Shown: piece by piece, positions 8,815 to 17,302 of the stretch
Position numbering within the stretch: the first letter of the stretch is position 1
Layout of the letters: the number at the start of each line of letters is the position of its first letter
Assembly (NCBI RefSeq): GCF_001678905.1
Contig: NZ_CP012117.1
Coordinates: forward strand, 806,001-870,000
Direction: 5' to 3'
DNA: 64,000 nt
Source of the DNA: Dermabacter vaginalis
GTDB taxonomy: Bacteria; Actinomycetota; Actinomycetes; Actinomycetales; Dermabacteraceae
The notes under the pieces: generated by a model
What the model saw: only the letters and a program-made list of their open reading frames with translations
The model's database searches: none
What the model was told of the DNA's origin: nothing
Position numbers and translations under genes: made by a program

Positions 8815-9741
8815 TCACGACCCCTTCGCAAAGTAGATCACGATCGCGTCCTCCTCGCCGCCTGCGCCGCCCGTTGCGTCGCTGTCCCACTGCGACGACG
8901 TCTGGGAGACGTGCCGTGAGCGGTCCCAGCGCTGACCGCGGTAGTCGACCCCCACGATATTGTCCTTCGCGGCATGAGCAACGGCCCAGTTCGCGAGCGC
9001 CCAGCCGCGCTTTTCGTCGGCCGTCTTGATGACGACGGTCGTCGCTCCCGCGCCTTCCGGTGCGTTCGATCCTGCGGCGCCGAGCGAGCTTTCCACCTCG
9101 CCTGACTCGCTCATCCGGGTGAACTCGCGCGCGAGAGACTCGCGAAGTTTCTCTGGATGCGCTGGACCGCCTGCGGCGGCGAGATCGCACTCGAGCTCGG
9201 GGCCACTGTTGCCGGTGAGCGCAGAGGAGAAGAGGCGCCCCTCGACCTCGTGATCGGCGTAAGCATCGGGGAATGCTGAACGCTGCACCTTTTGCGCCGC
9301 GATGGTGATCTCCATGTTCTCGTACCCCTTGACCTTGGCGAGTTTCTCGTAAAAGGCCGTCGAGGCAAACACAGGATCCATGATCTGCTCTTTCGTGCCC
9401 CACCCCTGAGAGGGGCGTTGCTGGAAGAGCCCAACCGAATCGCGATCCCCGTAGTCGATGTTCTTGAGCTTCGACTCCTGGTAGGCGGTCGCGAGGGCGA
9501 TCGACGCGGCGCGCGGTGGAAGCCCCATGTCGATCGAGACCGCACTGATCGTGGCGGCATTGAGGGTTTGCTCGGTCGAGTACGAATGCGATGTCGAGAG
9601 CCCACTCGCGGTGCAGCGGCCCGTGCGCTGACCGCCGTCAAAGAGAGTGAGCGCAGCGAAGCTCCCGCCCACGACCGCGAGAAAAACCGCAAGGAGCGTG
9701 AGCGGGATGACCACGCGAGACAGCGCGGGGCGTTTGGCCAT
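8815..9741 (-). CDS. Membrane-anchored lysozyme-like cell-wall protein
   Basis: Protein of 308 aa with an N-terminal signal anchor (basic start MAKRPALSR, then about 22 hydrophobic residues). The extracytoplasmic domain has the actinobacterial block AYQESKL, GLFQQRPSQGWG and the downstream MDPVFASTAFYEKL, which resembles the lysozyme-like fold, with the Glu of the QES motif at the position of a catalytic acid. The function is not proven; relatives are often annotated only as hypothetical or heavy-metal transporter, which the sequence does not support. It begins 2 bp after the dapD stop, so it is probably co-transcribed with dapD, fitting a role at the peptidoglycan. Confidence 0.6.
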   Translation of the reverse strand: MAKRPALSRVVIPLTLLAVFLAVVGGSFAALTLFDGGQRTGRCTASGLSTSHSYSTEQTLNAATISAVSIDMGLPPRAASIALATAYQESKLKNIDYGDRDSVGLFQQRPSQGWGTKEQIMDPVFASTAFYEKLAKVKGYENMEITIAAQKVQRSAFPDAYADHEVEGRLFSSALTGNSGPELECDLAAAGGPAHPEKLRESLAREFTRMSESGEVESSLGAAGSNAPEGAGATTVVIKTADEKRGWALANWAVAHAAKDNIVGVDYRGQRWDRSRHVSQTSSQWDSDATGGAGGEEDAIVIYFAKGS

Positions 9742-9743
9742 GA

Positions 9744-10694
9744 TTAGTTCGCGTGAAGGTCGGAGTTCAGCTCAACGCGCTTGTTCGAGCGCGAGACGGC
9801 CTCGACGGCGCCCGATTGCGAGTTACGGCGGAACAGAAGACTCGGCACCCCGGAGAGGTCGCGAGCCTTGACGACGGAACGACTCTCGCCGTCGATGAGG
9901 GTTACTTTCGTGCCCGCGGTGACATACAGCCCGGCCTCGACGATGCAGTCGTCGCCAAGGGCGATGCCGACGCCGGCCTCCGCTCCCACGAGCGAGCGCT
10001 CTCCAACGCTCACGCGCTCCGTCCCGCCGCCCGAAAGGGTACCCATGGTCGAGGCCCCACCACCGATGTCGGAACCATCGCCCACGACGACGCCCTGCGA
10101 GATGCGACCCTCGATCATTGAGGTGCCAAGGGTGCCCGCATTGAAGTTCACGAAGCCTTCGTGCATCACGGTTGTGCCGCTTGCAAGATGGGCCCCGAGG
10201 CGCAAACGATCAGCGTCGCCAATGCGAACGCCCTCGGGCACAACGTAATCGACCATGCGGGGGAACTTATCGATCGAGTAGACCGTGGGGCGCCGGCCTT
10301 CGCTTATGAGGCGAAGGCGGGTGTCCTCGAAGCCTTCCACGGCGCACGGTCCCTCCGAGGTCCACACGACGTTCGCGAGAGTGCCGAAAAGCCCCTCGAG
10401 GTTCTGCTCATTGGGCTTCACGAGCCGGTGGGAAAGGAGATGGAGGCGCAAGTACGCATCCGAGGCATCATGCGGCGGTTCCTCAAGGGAGATCACGCGC
10501 GTGACAACCTCCTGGCGTGTACCGCGTGCGGCATCATCGCGCGCGGCTTTTTTAAGTGCTTCGGAAAGGGGACTCTGGGCGAGGTTCTCGGGAGCATTGC
10601 CGAGTTCGGGGGCCGGGTACCACGTGTCGAGGGTCGTGCCGTTGCTCGCGATGGTCGCGAGGCCGATTCCCCATGCGCTCTTGTTCTCAGTCAT
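9744..10694 (-). CDS. dapD: Tetrahydrodipicolinate N-succinyltransferase DapD
   Basis: Succinyl-CoA:tetrahydrodipicolinate succinyltransferase of 316 aa, first step of the succinylase branch of lysine/DAP synthesis. The C-terminal half is a left-handed beta-helix of hexapeptide repeats ([19 protein letters not shown], then [20 protein letters not shown]). The N-terminal helical domain is the actinobacterial trimeric DapD type, not the E. coli type. The gene is transcribed leftward, divergent from dapE, with a 69-bp intergenic region that must hold both promoters. Confidence 0.92.
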   Translation of the reverse strand: MTENKSAWGIGLATIASNGTTLDTWYPAPELGNAPENLAQSPLSEALKKAARDDAARGTRQEVVTRVISLEEPPHDASDAYLRLHLLSHRLVKPNEQNLEGLFGTLANVVWTSEGPCAVEGFEDTRLRLISEGRRPTVYSIDKFPRMVDYVVPEGVRIGDADRLRLGAHLASGTTVMHEGFVNFNAGTLGTSMIEGRISQGVVVGDGSDIGGGASTMGTLSGGGTERVSVGERSLVGAEAGVGIALGDDCIVEAGLYVTAGTKVTLIDGESRSVVKARDLSGVPSLLFRRNSQSGAVEAVSRSNKRVELNSDLHAN

Positions 10695-10750
10695 GGCTCA
10701 CAGGCTATAGCGCGCCTCTTCGGATTTCGTTAGAGCACGCCGAAAACCTC

Positions 10751-10756
10751 TAGGCT
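10751..10756 (+). promoter_or_regulatory. -10 hexamer of leaderless dapE promoter
   Basis: TAGGCT ends 7 nt before ATG 10764, the same geometry as at dapC. It supports ATG 10764 over GTG 10758. Confidence 0.6.
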
Positions 10757-10763
10757 TGTGCGC

Positions 10764-11855
10764 ATGACGAACTCAACACCCCTACCCCTCGAGGCGGGCC
10801 TCACCGAACTCGCGCGCGCGATCGTCGATACGGAGTCAGTCTCGGGAAATGAAACTGCGCTCGCGGACAAGGTGGAGACGACCCTTCGCGCCGCCGGTCA
10901 TCTCGAGGTCATTCGTGATGGCGATACGGTGATCGCGCGCACGCATCTCGACCGCGCGGAACGGGTGATTCTCGCCGGACACCTCGATACCGTTCCAGTC
11001 GCGGGCAATCTTCCGTCGTGCGTGCAGGTCGTGGACGGGCAGGAGCGGCTGATTGGCCGCGGTGCGTGCGATATGAAGGGCGGTGTTGCGGTGTTCCTCG
11101 CGCTTGCGTGCGCCCTCGAGACGCCGCGCCACGACCTCACGTGGATCTTCTACGACCACGAGGAAGTGGAGGCGAGCCTCAACTCGCTCACGCGCCTTGC
11201 GCGCGAGAGGCCGGAGCTTCTCGAGGCAGATTTTGCGATTCTGGGTGAGCCTTCGAACGGGGGAGTGGAGGCCGGGTGCAAGGGCACGATACGCGTGCGT
11301 CTCACGGCTCGCGGCGTTGCGGCACACTCCGGGCGCGCCTGGATCGGGAAGAACGCGATTCACGGTCTCGCCGGGGCACTCACGCGCCTTGCGGAGTATG
11401 AGCCGAAGGACGTGGAGATCGACGGGCTCGTCTACCGCGAATGCCTCAACGCGGTGGCGATCGACGGGGGAATCGCCACGAACGTGATTCCCGACCGCGC
11501 CGAGATCCTTGTGAACTACCGTTTCGCGCCGAACGTGACCGAAGACGAAGCGCTCGCGCACGTGAAACACGTTTTCGCGGGCCTTGACCTCGAGTTTGAG
11601 GTCACGGACTCCTCGGGTGGCGCACTCCCAGGCCTCACGCGGCCTGCGGCACGGGATTTTCTTGCCGCTCTCGGTGACGGCGTGAGCGTGGAAGCGAAGC
11701 AGGGCTGGACCGATGTGGCGCGTTTCAGCGCGCTCGGCACCCCGGCCGTGAATTTCGGTCCGGGAGATCCGCTTCTCGCGCACACGGATGGAGAATATCT
11801 TCCGACGGCTGCTCTCACCCAGTGTTATGAGTCTCTTGAGCGGTTCCTCCGCTAA
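10764..11855 (+). CDS. dapE: Succinyl-diaminopimelate desuccinylase DapE
   Basis: Metallopeptidase M20 family enzyme of 363 aa that removes succinate from N-succinyl-LL-DAP. Metal and catalytic motifs are AGHLDTVP, GACDMKGG, YDHEEVEAS and GEPSNGGVEAGCKG, ending with HTDGEY. A dimerisation domain (RLTARGVAAHSGRAWIGKNA) sits mid-protein. With dapD and dapC nearby, all three succinylase-branch enzymes lie within 5.6 kb. The final codons overlap the -10 hexamer of the next gene. Confidence 0.92.
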   Translation: MTNSTPLPLEAGLTELARAIVDTESVSGNETALADKVETTLRAAGHLEVIRDGDTVIARTHLDRAERVILAGHLDTVPVAGNLPSCVQVVDGQERLIGRGACDMKGGVAVFLALACALETPRHDLTWIFYDHEEVEASLNSLTRLARERPELLEADFAILGEPSNGGVEAGCKGTIRVRLTARGVAAHSGRAWIGKNAIHGLAGALTRLAEYEPKDVEIDGLVYRECLNAVAIDGGIATNVIPDRAEILVNYRFAPNVTEDEALAHVKHVFAGLDLEFEVTDSSGGALPGLTRPAARDFLAALGDGVSVEAKQGWTDVARFSALGTPAVNFGPGDPLLAHTDGEYLPTAALTQCYESLERFLR

Positions 11856-11858
11856 CGT
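11853..11858 (+). promoter_or_regulatory. -10 hexamer of leaderless LOG-family gene
   Basis: TAACGT begins with the TAA stop of dapE and ends 7 nt before ATG 11866. The GTGGAAA that follows could alternatively act as a weak ribosome site in read-through mRNA. Confidence 0.45.
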
Positions 11859-11865
11859 GGAAATC

Positions 11866-12612
11866 ATGAAAAAGCTTCATCACGGCTCTTTGAGCGACTA
11901 CCGAAAAGGCCCCGTGTTTCTCCGCGGTAAGCAGCGTCCCACCGAAACCACCGATCAGCGTCTCCTCCAAAACGCGGAGAAAGGCGATTGGGTTCACACG
12001 GATCCATGGCGAGTGATGCGCATCCAGTCGGAGTTCGTGGAGGGCTTCGGCGCCCTTGCGGAACTTGGACCGGCTGTCGCCCTCTTCGGCAGTGCGCGCA
12101 CCAAACCTGAGCATCCGCACTACGAGCTTGCACGCGAGGTGGCAAGGCGCATCGGTGAGATGGGCCTCGCGGTCATTACGGGCGGCGGCCCGGGCATCAT
12201 GGAAGCTGGCAACCACGGTGCGGTCGATGCGGGCACGACGAGCGTGGGGCTCGGCATCGAGCTTCCCTTCGAGCAGGGAATGAACGAGTACGTGGAGCTC
12301 GGCGTGAACTTCCGGTATTTCTTCACGCGCAAAACGTGTTTCGTCAAGTATTCACAAGCATTCGTGGCGTTCCCCGGTGGTTTTGGCACCTTCGATGAAC
12401 TTTTCGAGGCGCTTTGCCTCATCCAGACCCACAAGATCAAGAAATTCCCCCTCATCCTCGTAGGCCGTGAGTACTGGAGCGGGCTCGTGGCCTGGCTTGA
12501 GCAAACTGTCCAGGCGGGCTATGGATATATCTCTCCTGGCGATACCGATCTCATCAATATCGTCGATACCGCAGACGAGGTCGTTGACGTTCTCAAGCGC
12601 GAGATGGAGTAG
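11866..12612 (+). CDS. LOG family protein (TIGR00730)
   Basis: Rossmann-fold protein of 248 aa with both hallmark motifs of the lysine-decarboxylase-like/LOG family: GGGPGIMEAGNHGA and the PGGFGTFDELFE catalytic motif (PGGxGTxxE). Characterised members are cytokinin riboside 5'-monophosphate phosphoribohydrolases that release the base from a nucleotide; older annotations as lysine decarboxylase are wrong. Placement directly after dapE recurs in Actinobacteria. Start 11866 (MKKLHHGSL) is chosen over ATG 11788, which would overlap dapE by 68 nt and lacks a ribosome site. Confidence 0.88.
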   Translation: MKKLHHGSLSDYRKGPVFLRGKQRPTETTDQRLLQNAEKGDWVHTDPWRVMRIQSEFVEGFGALAELGPAVALFGSARTKPEHPHYELAREVARRIGEMGLAVITGGGPGIMEAGNHGAVDAGTTSVGLGIELPFEQGMNEYVELGVNFRYFFTRKTCFVKYSQAFVAFPGGFGTFDELFEALCLIQTHKIKKFPLILVGREYWSGLVAWLEQTVQAGYGYISPGDTDLINIVDTADEVVDVLKREME

Positions 12613-12710
12613 CTGCTCATCGCGCGTGTTTCGCCCTCTCCCAGGATTGTGCGAATGATAGTGGGAGAATAGAAGCGATAGATCCATTGCCAGAGAAAGG
12701 GCGAACGATC

Positions 12711-12881
12711 ATGGCAGCGATGAAGCCTCGTACGGGCGACGGCCCCCTCGAAGTGGCTGAAGAGAGCCGGAGCCTCATCATGCGAGTTCCGCTTGAGGGC
12801 GGCGGTCGTCTCGTCGTAGAGATTTCGGCGGATGAAGCGCGCGAGCTGCGCGACGCGCTCAATAAGGTTGTTCCCGCCTAA
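12711..12881 (+). CDS. DUF3117 small protein
   Basis: Conserved actinobacterial protein of 56 aa, starting MAAMKPRTGDGPLEVA and ending with a short acidic-basic helix (ADEARELRDALNKVV). It is recognisable as DUF3117; the function is unknown. The start at 12711 is preferred over 12687 because it gives the family's usual length and has AGAAAGGG about 9 nt upstream. It converges with the methyltransferase gene. Confidence 0.85.
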   Translation: MAAMKPRTGDGPLEVAEESRSLIMRVPLEGGGRLVVEISADEARELRDALNKVVPA

Positions 12882-12902
12882 CTTCCTTTTCTGAATTGCC
12901 TA

Positions 12903-12933
12903 GAGGCTGTGGGGGTTATGCCCTCACAGCCTC
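12903..12933. terminator. Hairpin between convergent genes
   Basis: GAGGCTGTG (12903-12911) pairs with CACAGCCTC (12925-12933), with GGG/CCC extending the stem inward. The right arm overlaps the stop codon region of the methyltransferase gene. No clear T-run follows on either strand, so terminator function is uncertain. Confidence 0.4.
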
Positions 12934-13580
12934 GCCTTGACTGCCGTCAGCACCCCGTCACCTGCCGGTGACATCGACACCACGAGATCTTCGCGCTCGT
13001 TGAGACCGGCTACGACCTCACGTATCCGGATGGTCTGCGGGTCGTTCGCGGTGGGGTTACCAAGCCGATCGTGATGCATCACATTCATCACGACGAGCGC
13101 TCCGCCGGAACGCAAAATGTTGAGTGCCCCCTCGACGAGCGCATCGAGCTTCGGTTCGCTCGCATTCACCACGATCATGTCGTAAGCGCCGCGTGTAAGC
13201 CGTGTGAAAACCTCTAGAGGCTGTGCATTGATGGTGCGCACGCGCGCCTCAGGAATCTTCGCTTCCGTGCAAGCCTCGCGCACAAGCCTCACGTTTTCCG
13301 GCTCGGAGTCGATCGCGGTGAGGGTAGCGTCGGAACCCATCGCGCTCGCGAGATAGAGGCTGAGCGCTCCCGCCCCCGCTCCCACTTGCACGATTGCGCG
13401 GGCCCCGAGCAGGGCCACGACGCTGCGGGCGTGCGCAGCCGACCCCGCAAGAACTGGTGGGAGCCCAATTGCGCTCCCTCGCTCGCGCGCTCTTTCGCAC
13501 ACACCGGGCACGGCGAAGAGCCGCTCCTCGTCGAGGAATTCCTCGCTGAGCGTCCAACTCGCCAACTTGCCCGTTGCCAT
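12924..13580 (-). CDS. O-methyltransferase family protein
   Basis: SAM-dependent methyltransferase of 218 aa with the class I fold. The SAM loop is IVQVGAGAGALSLYLA, with the acidic strand TAIDSEP and the later MIVVNASEP. It resembles COG4122 O-methyltransferases, whose substrates (catechol-like or others) cannot be inferred here. The motif-I aspartate-rich consensus is loosened (VGAGAG). The start at 13580 has GGGAG 5 nt upstream; an upstream TTG at 13619 is less likely. The gene is divergent from tatB, a common actinobacterial arrangement. Confidence 0.75.
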   Translation of the reverse strand: MATGKLASWTLSEEFLDEERLFAVPGVCERARERGSAIGLPPVLAGSAAHARSVVALLGARAIVQVGAGAGALSLYLASAMGSDATLTAIDSEPENVRLVREACTEAKIPEARVRTINAQPLEVFTRLTRGAYDMIVVNASEPKLDALVEGALNILRSGGALVVMNVMHHDRLGNPTANDPQTIRIREVVAGLNEREDLVVSMSPAGDGVLTAVKARL

Positions 13581-13712
13581 TCCCGCTCCCTCTTTCCTCG
13601 TGAATTTCGTGGCACTCAAGCTTAGGCCACGACGCGCGAGTTTCCCACCCGTGCGTGCAATAATGGCGGAGCACCATTTTTACGAGCGGAACGAGACAAG
13701 GCAGGCACAGCG

Positions 13713-14153
13713 ATGGGTCAAGAGTTCTTCCTCACCTTCGGAGGATGGGAACTCCTCATCATCGCCCTGCTCTTCGTGATCCTCGTGGGCCCGCAGCGCC
13801 TCCCGGAGTACACCCGGAAGGTGATTCACTGGGTTCGTGACCTGCGTAAATGGGCGGATGAATCGCGAGCGTCGATCGAAGACGAGATGGGCATCGCCGT
13901 CGATGACCTCAAGAAATACGATCCTCGCCAATACGATCCGCGCAAGATCATTCGTGAGGCGTGGGATTCGACCGGCCTTGAAGACGACGTCAACGATTTT
14001 CGCGATGCTGTAAAAAGCTCCACGAGCGCCACGTCGGCTGCGGTTGCGGGCGTCGGTGCAGCGGCCAAGGGCGGCTCGGGCAGCAAGGCGAGCGGGAGCA
14101 GCACGGATACGAAGATTCCCGACGGCACCCCGTTCGACCCCGAAGCCACATAA
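13713..14153 (+). CDS. tatB: Sec-independent translocase subunit TatB
   Basis: Protein of 146 aa with a single N-terminal transmembrane helix (GWELLIIALLFVILVGPQRLPEY), the conserved GP hinge and an amphipathic helix, followed by a charged region and a Ser/Gly/Ala-rich C-tail. The GPQRLPEYTRK motif separates TatB from TatA (which has FGxxKLP). It would work with TatA and TatC, not in this window, to export folded proteins; the two solute-binding lipoproteins here carry twin-arginine-like signals. Confidence 0.88.
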   Translation: MGQEFFLTFGGWELLIIALLFVILVGPQRLPEYTRKVIHWVRDLRKWADESRASIEDEMGIAVDDLKKYDPRQYDPRKIIREAWDSTGLEDDVNDFRDAVKSSTSATSAAVAGVGAAAKGGSGSKASGSSTDTKIPDGTPFDPEAT

Positions 14154-14186
14154 GCCGGTGGCGCGCTGTGCCTTCGCAGGTGCGCG

Positions 14187-15305
14187 CTAGGCGAGAGAAA
14201 GCGGGAGCTTGCGGCCCGCGAGACCGCGCGGCTTCGCGAGGTGCTCGGCGATGCGCATGAAGGCCTGAGAAGCCTCGCTCGAGGAATCGGAAGCGGTAAG
14301 AGGCTCACCGGCGTCGGACCCCTCGCGTACGCGGGGCGAAAGTGGAACCTGACCGAGAAGCGGAACTTCCGAGCCCTGATCTTCGCTCAGTTGGGACGCA
14401 ACGCGCTCGCCGCCGCCTGTCCCGAAGATCTCAAGGCGCTCGCCGCCGTCGACGCTCAGCCAGCTCATGTTCTCGACGACCCCGATGATTCTCTGCTCGG
14501 TCGAGCGTGCGAGCGAGCCGATTCGTGAGGCAACGCCGCTCGCCGCCGAATCCGGAGTTGTCACGACAAGAAGTTCTGCCGTGGGCAACACCTGCGCAAC
14601 GGAGATTGCGACATCGCCCGTGCCTGGTGGGAGATCGAGGAGAAGAAAATCGAGATCGCCCCAGAACACGTCCGTTGCGAACTGTTCGATCGCGCGGTGC
14701 ATCTTCGGGCCGCGCCACACTACTGCTTGGTGCTCGGGCACGAAAACGCCGATAGACATGACCTTGACCCCGTGCGCGAGCGGCGGCATGAGCAGGTCGT
14801 TCACGCGCGTTGGTTGGGTGCTCACGCCGAACATTCCAGGCATCGAAAATCCGTGAATATCGGCATCGAGCACGCCCACGCTGTACCCGAGTCGAGTGAG
14901 GGCGAGGGCGAGGTTCGCGGTCACGGTGGACTTTCCGACGCCTCCCTTGCCCGAGCTGACCGCTATGACCCGCGTGAGAGAGCCCGGCTTATTGAAGGGC
15001 ACCTCGCGGCGCTGAGCTCGCAACTCGTCGACGAGCGCGCGGCGCTGCTCCTCGCTCATCGTGCCTGATGTGACGCGCACCTCCGTGAGCCCAGCGACAC
15101 GAGAAGCGGCCTCGGCGGCATCTTTTTCAATGCGCGAGCGCATGGGGCACCCCTCGACGGTCATGACGAGGTGGATCAAGGCAACGCCTTCCGCCGTGAC
15201 CTCAACCGACTCAACCATGCCCACATCGGTGATGGGACGGCCAAGATCAGGGTCGATCACGCGCGTGAGCGCAGAGCGGACCTGGGAGGAGAGGTCAGGA
15301 CTCAC
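14187..15305 (-). CDS. mrp: Mrp/ApbC-type Fe-S cluster carrier ATPase
   Basis: P-loop ATPase of 372 aa. Residues 1-90 form a MIP18/DUF59-like domain. A deviant Walker A (SSGKGGVGKST) follows, with DADIHG, LLLDLPPGTGD and a VVTTPD block typical of Mrp/NBP35. These proteins bind and transfer 4Fe-4S clusters to apo-enzymes. The CxxC of many family members is not apparent near the C-terminus. It is the last gene of the leftward pepP-CBS-DUF1003-mrp operon, 6 bp after the DUF1003 stop. Confidence 0.88.
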   Translation of the reverse strand: MSPDLSSQVRSALTRVIDPDLGRPITDVGMVESVEVTAEGVALIHLVMTVEGCPMRSRIEKDAAEAASRVAGLTEVRVTSGTMSEEQRRALVDELRAQRREVPFNKPGSLTRVIAVSSGKGGVGKSTVTANLALALTRLGYSVGVLDADIHGFSMPGMFGVSTQPTRVNDLLMPPLAHGVKVMSIGVFVPEHQAVVWRGPKMHRAIEQFATDVFWGDLDFLLLDLPPGTGDVAISVAQVLPTAELLVVTTPDSAASGVASRIGSLARSTEQRIIGVVENMSWLSVDGGERLEIFGTGGGERVASQLSEDQGSEVPLLGQVPLSPRVREGSDAGEPLTASDSSSEASQAFMRIAEHLAKPRGLAGRKLPLSLA

Positions 15306-15311
15306 CGTGGC

Positions 15312-15974
15312 TCACTTCGCTTCTTCTGCGCGCATCTGCTCGAGCTCTTCGCGGAGCACGGTGCGGATGTCTTCGCGAAGGAGCGAACGCAAGTGCGCAT
15401 GGTCGCGCGAGGGCTCGAGGGGATCGGCGCCGTCATCGGTCTCGGCGGCCGGCACCAAATCGTCGTCGCCTGCCTGGATCTCCTCGAGCAGATCGCGAAG
15501 CTCGCCGCGCACATAATCGCGAGTCGCGACATCCGCCATGGCAATGCGGAGGCTCGCAATTTCACGCGTGATGAACTCCGTGGTGGCGTGCGCCTTTTCA
15601 TTTGACTGGCGATCCTGCTCAGCCTGCACGCGGTCGCGATCGGCTTGGCGGTTATCCGAAAGGAGCAGGAGGGGAGCGGCGTACGAAGCCTGGAGCGAGA
15701 GGATCAGCGTGAGAAGCGTGAAGTTGAGCGCTCGAGGATCGAACTGGATCGATTCGGGAAGGAAGGTGTTCCATCCGAGCCACACGCCACAAAAGATCGT
15801 CATCCCCACGAGGAACGCGGGCGTACCCATGAAGCGCGCGATCGCCTCGGCCATGCGACCGAAACCGTCGTTGTTGTCGTCTTTCGGGCGTCGCCTCGAG
15901 AACATGCGCCACAGGCCACGTTTCTTCCGTGCCGGGTCGTCGAGCTGGGGGCGCTTCTTTTTGCTGCGTGCCAT
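15312..15974 (-). CDS. DUF1003 membrane protein
   Basis: Protein of 220 aa with a very basic N-terminus (SKKKRPQLDDPARKKRG), two transmembrane segments (around FLVGMTIFCGVWLGWNTF and FTLLTLILSLQASYAAPLLLL), then a long charged coiled C-tail. The LSLQASYAAPLLLLSDNRQ block identifies DUF1003. Function unknown. The ATG at 15974 is 10 nt from AGGAGG; GTG 15983 overlaps the CBS stop and is too close to that site. DUF1003 genes commonly sit next to MgtE-like CBS genes, as here. Confidence 0.85.
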   Translation of the reverse strand: MARSKKKRPQLDDPARKKRGLWRMFSRRRPKDDNNDGFGRMAEAIARFMGTPAFLVGMTIFCGVWLGWNTFLPESIQFDPRALNFTLLTLILSLQASYAAPLLLLSDNRQADRDRVQAEQDRQSNEKAHATTEFITREIASLRIAMADVATRDYVRGELRDLLEEIQAGDDDLVPAAETDDGADPLEPSRDHAHLRSLLREDIRTVLREELEQMRAEEAK

Positions 15975-15979
15975 AGTGC

Positions 15980-17302
15980 TCACCCCTCCTGATCCGAAAT
16001 GGCCTTCGCGATTCCCGTGAGATCAATCTGCCCCGTCGTTGTCGTCGCGACAGGTTCATCGCTCTCGCGCCAGTCCTCGGGGAGAACGTGGTCGAGAACA
16101 TCATCGACGGTGACGGATCCTAAAAGCCGGGAGTCCTTATCCACCACGGGAAGTGACACAAGATTGTACGTCGCCATCTCGCGCGTGACGTCATGGAGAT
16201 GGCTCGTGGGGGCCATCGTCACCTGGTCCTGGTCGATAATCTCTCCCACGGGCCTTTCAGGTCGCTCGCGGAGGAGGTGCTGGAAGTGCACGCCGCCAAG
16301 GAGCTTCCCCGTGGGCGTTTCGAGCGGCTGGCGGCACACGTACACCATCGACGCGAGTGCGGGGGAGATCTCCTCGCGCGAAATGAGGGCGAGACAGTGC
16401 GCGACCGGGGTCTCGGGAGCTACGATGAGCGGCTCGGTCGTCATAAGACCACCGGCGGTGTATTCGTCGTACGCGAGGAGACGGCGAACGTCTTCCGCTT
16501 CCTCGGGTTCCATGCGCGTGAGCAAGTCCTGGCCGAGCGGCTCGGGGAGTTCCTGGAGGAGGTCCGCGGCGTCATCCGGGTCCATCGCATCAAGAATGTC
16601 CGCGGCGCGCTCCGACTCAAGGCCCTGCATGAGCTCGACGCGCGTATCTTCAGGCAGCTCCTCGAGAACCCAGCCGAGACGCTCGTTCGAGAGGTCGCGC
16701 ACAATGTCGGCGCGACGCTTCGGCTCCATCTCTTGGATGAGGTCTGCGAGGTCAGCGGGCTTGAGATCCGAATAGGAGGCGAGCAGGATTTGAGCGGACT
16801 GCTCGGCTTGTGTACCGAACAAACCGCTCACATCGTCGACGCCCACCGTGAGGGTTTCATTCCGGCCCACGAGCTTCGAGAACGCGTTCTTCGCCTTTGC
16901 ACGGCGCACGTGAAGCTTCGAAATCTCCCATTCCTTGGAGATTTGATCCTGCTCGAGTGCCACGTCCTCGACGAAAGCGTTGCCCGTGCCATCGACGAGA
17001 CTCACTTCGCGGTCGAGAAGATCACCGATCGCGAGAATCTCACTCTTGCGCATCTCGAATCGACGCATGTTGAGGGAGCCGTCGGAAATCACCTGGCCGG
17101 TCGAGATCGAGGTGACCTTTGTGATGGGCAAAAAGATGCGTTTCTTGCCCGGAACCTCGACCACGAGACCAACCGCGCGCGCGGTATGGGTCTCCTGCGG
17201 GATGAGGACGACGTCTCGGACTTTGCCGATGCGGTCGCCGAGCGGGTCGAAGAGACCCGTGCCCGCAAGGCGCGCGGCGAAAAAACGCTCGTGGGTGCTC
17301 AC
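15980..17302 (-). CDS. Soluble MgtE-N/CBS domain protein
   Basis: Protein of 440 aa. The N-terminal part (about 1-130) has PRC-barrel-like repeats (GDRIGKVRDVVLIP). The middle (about 170-270) is a helical MgtE N-domain with repeated EMEPKRRADIVRDL, LESERAADILDAM and DPDDAADLL units. The C-terminal 150 residues form a CBS pair beginning GGLMTTEP. In Mg channels these domains sense Mg2+, but the MgtE membrane part is absent, so this is a soluble sensor or partner protein. Start GTG overlaps the pepP stop (GTGA). Confidence 0.82.
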   Translation of the reverse strand: MSTHERFFAARLAGTGLFDPLGDRIGKVRDVVLIPQETHTARAVGLVVEVPGKKRIFLPITKVTSISTGQVISDGSLNMRRFEMRKSEILAIGDLLDREVSLVDGTGNAFVEDVALEQDQISKEWEISKLHVRRAKAKNAFSKLVGRNETLTVGVDDVSGLFGTQAEQSAQILLASYSDLKPADLADLIQEMEPKRRADIVRDLSNERLGWVLEELPEDTRVELMQGLESERAADILDAMDPDDAADLLQELPEPLGQDLLTRMEPEEAEDVRRLLAYDEYTAGGLMTTEPLIVAPETPVAHCLALISREEISPALASMVYVCRQPLETPTGKLLGGVHFQHLLRERPERPVGEIIDQDQVTMAPTSHLHDVTREMATYNLVSLPVVDKDSRLLGSVTVDDVLDHVLPEDWRESDEPVATTTTGQIDLTGIAKAISDQEG

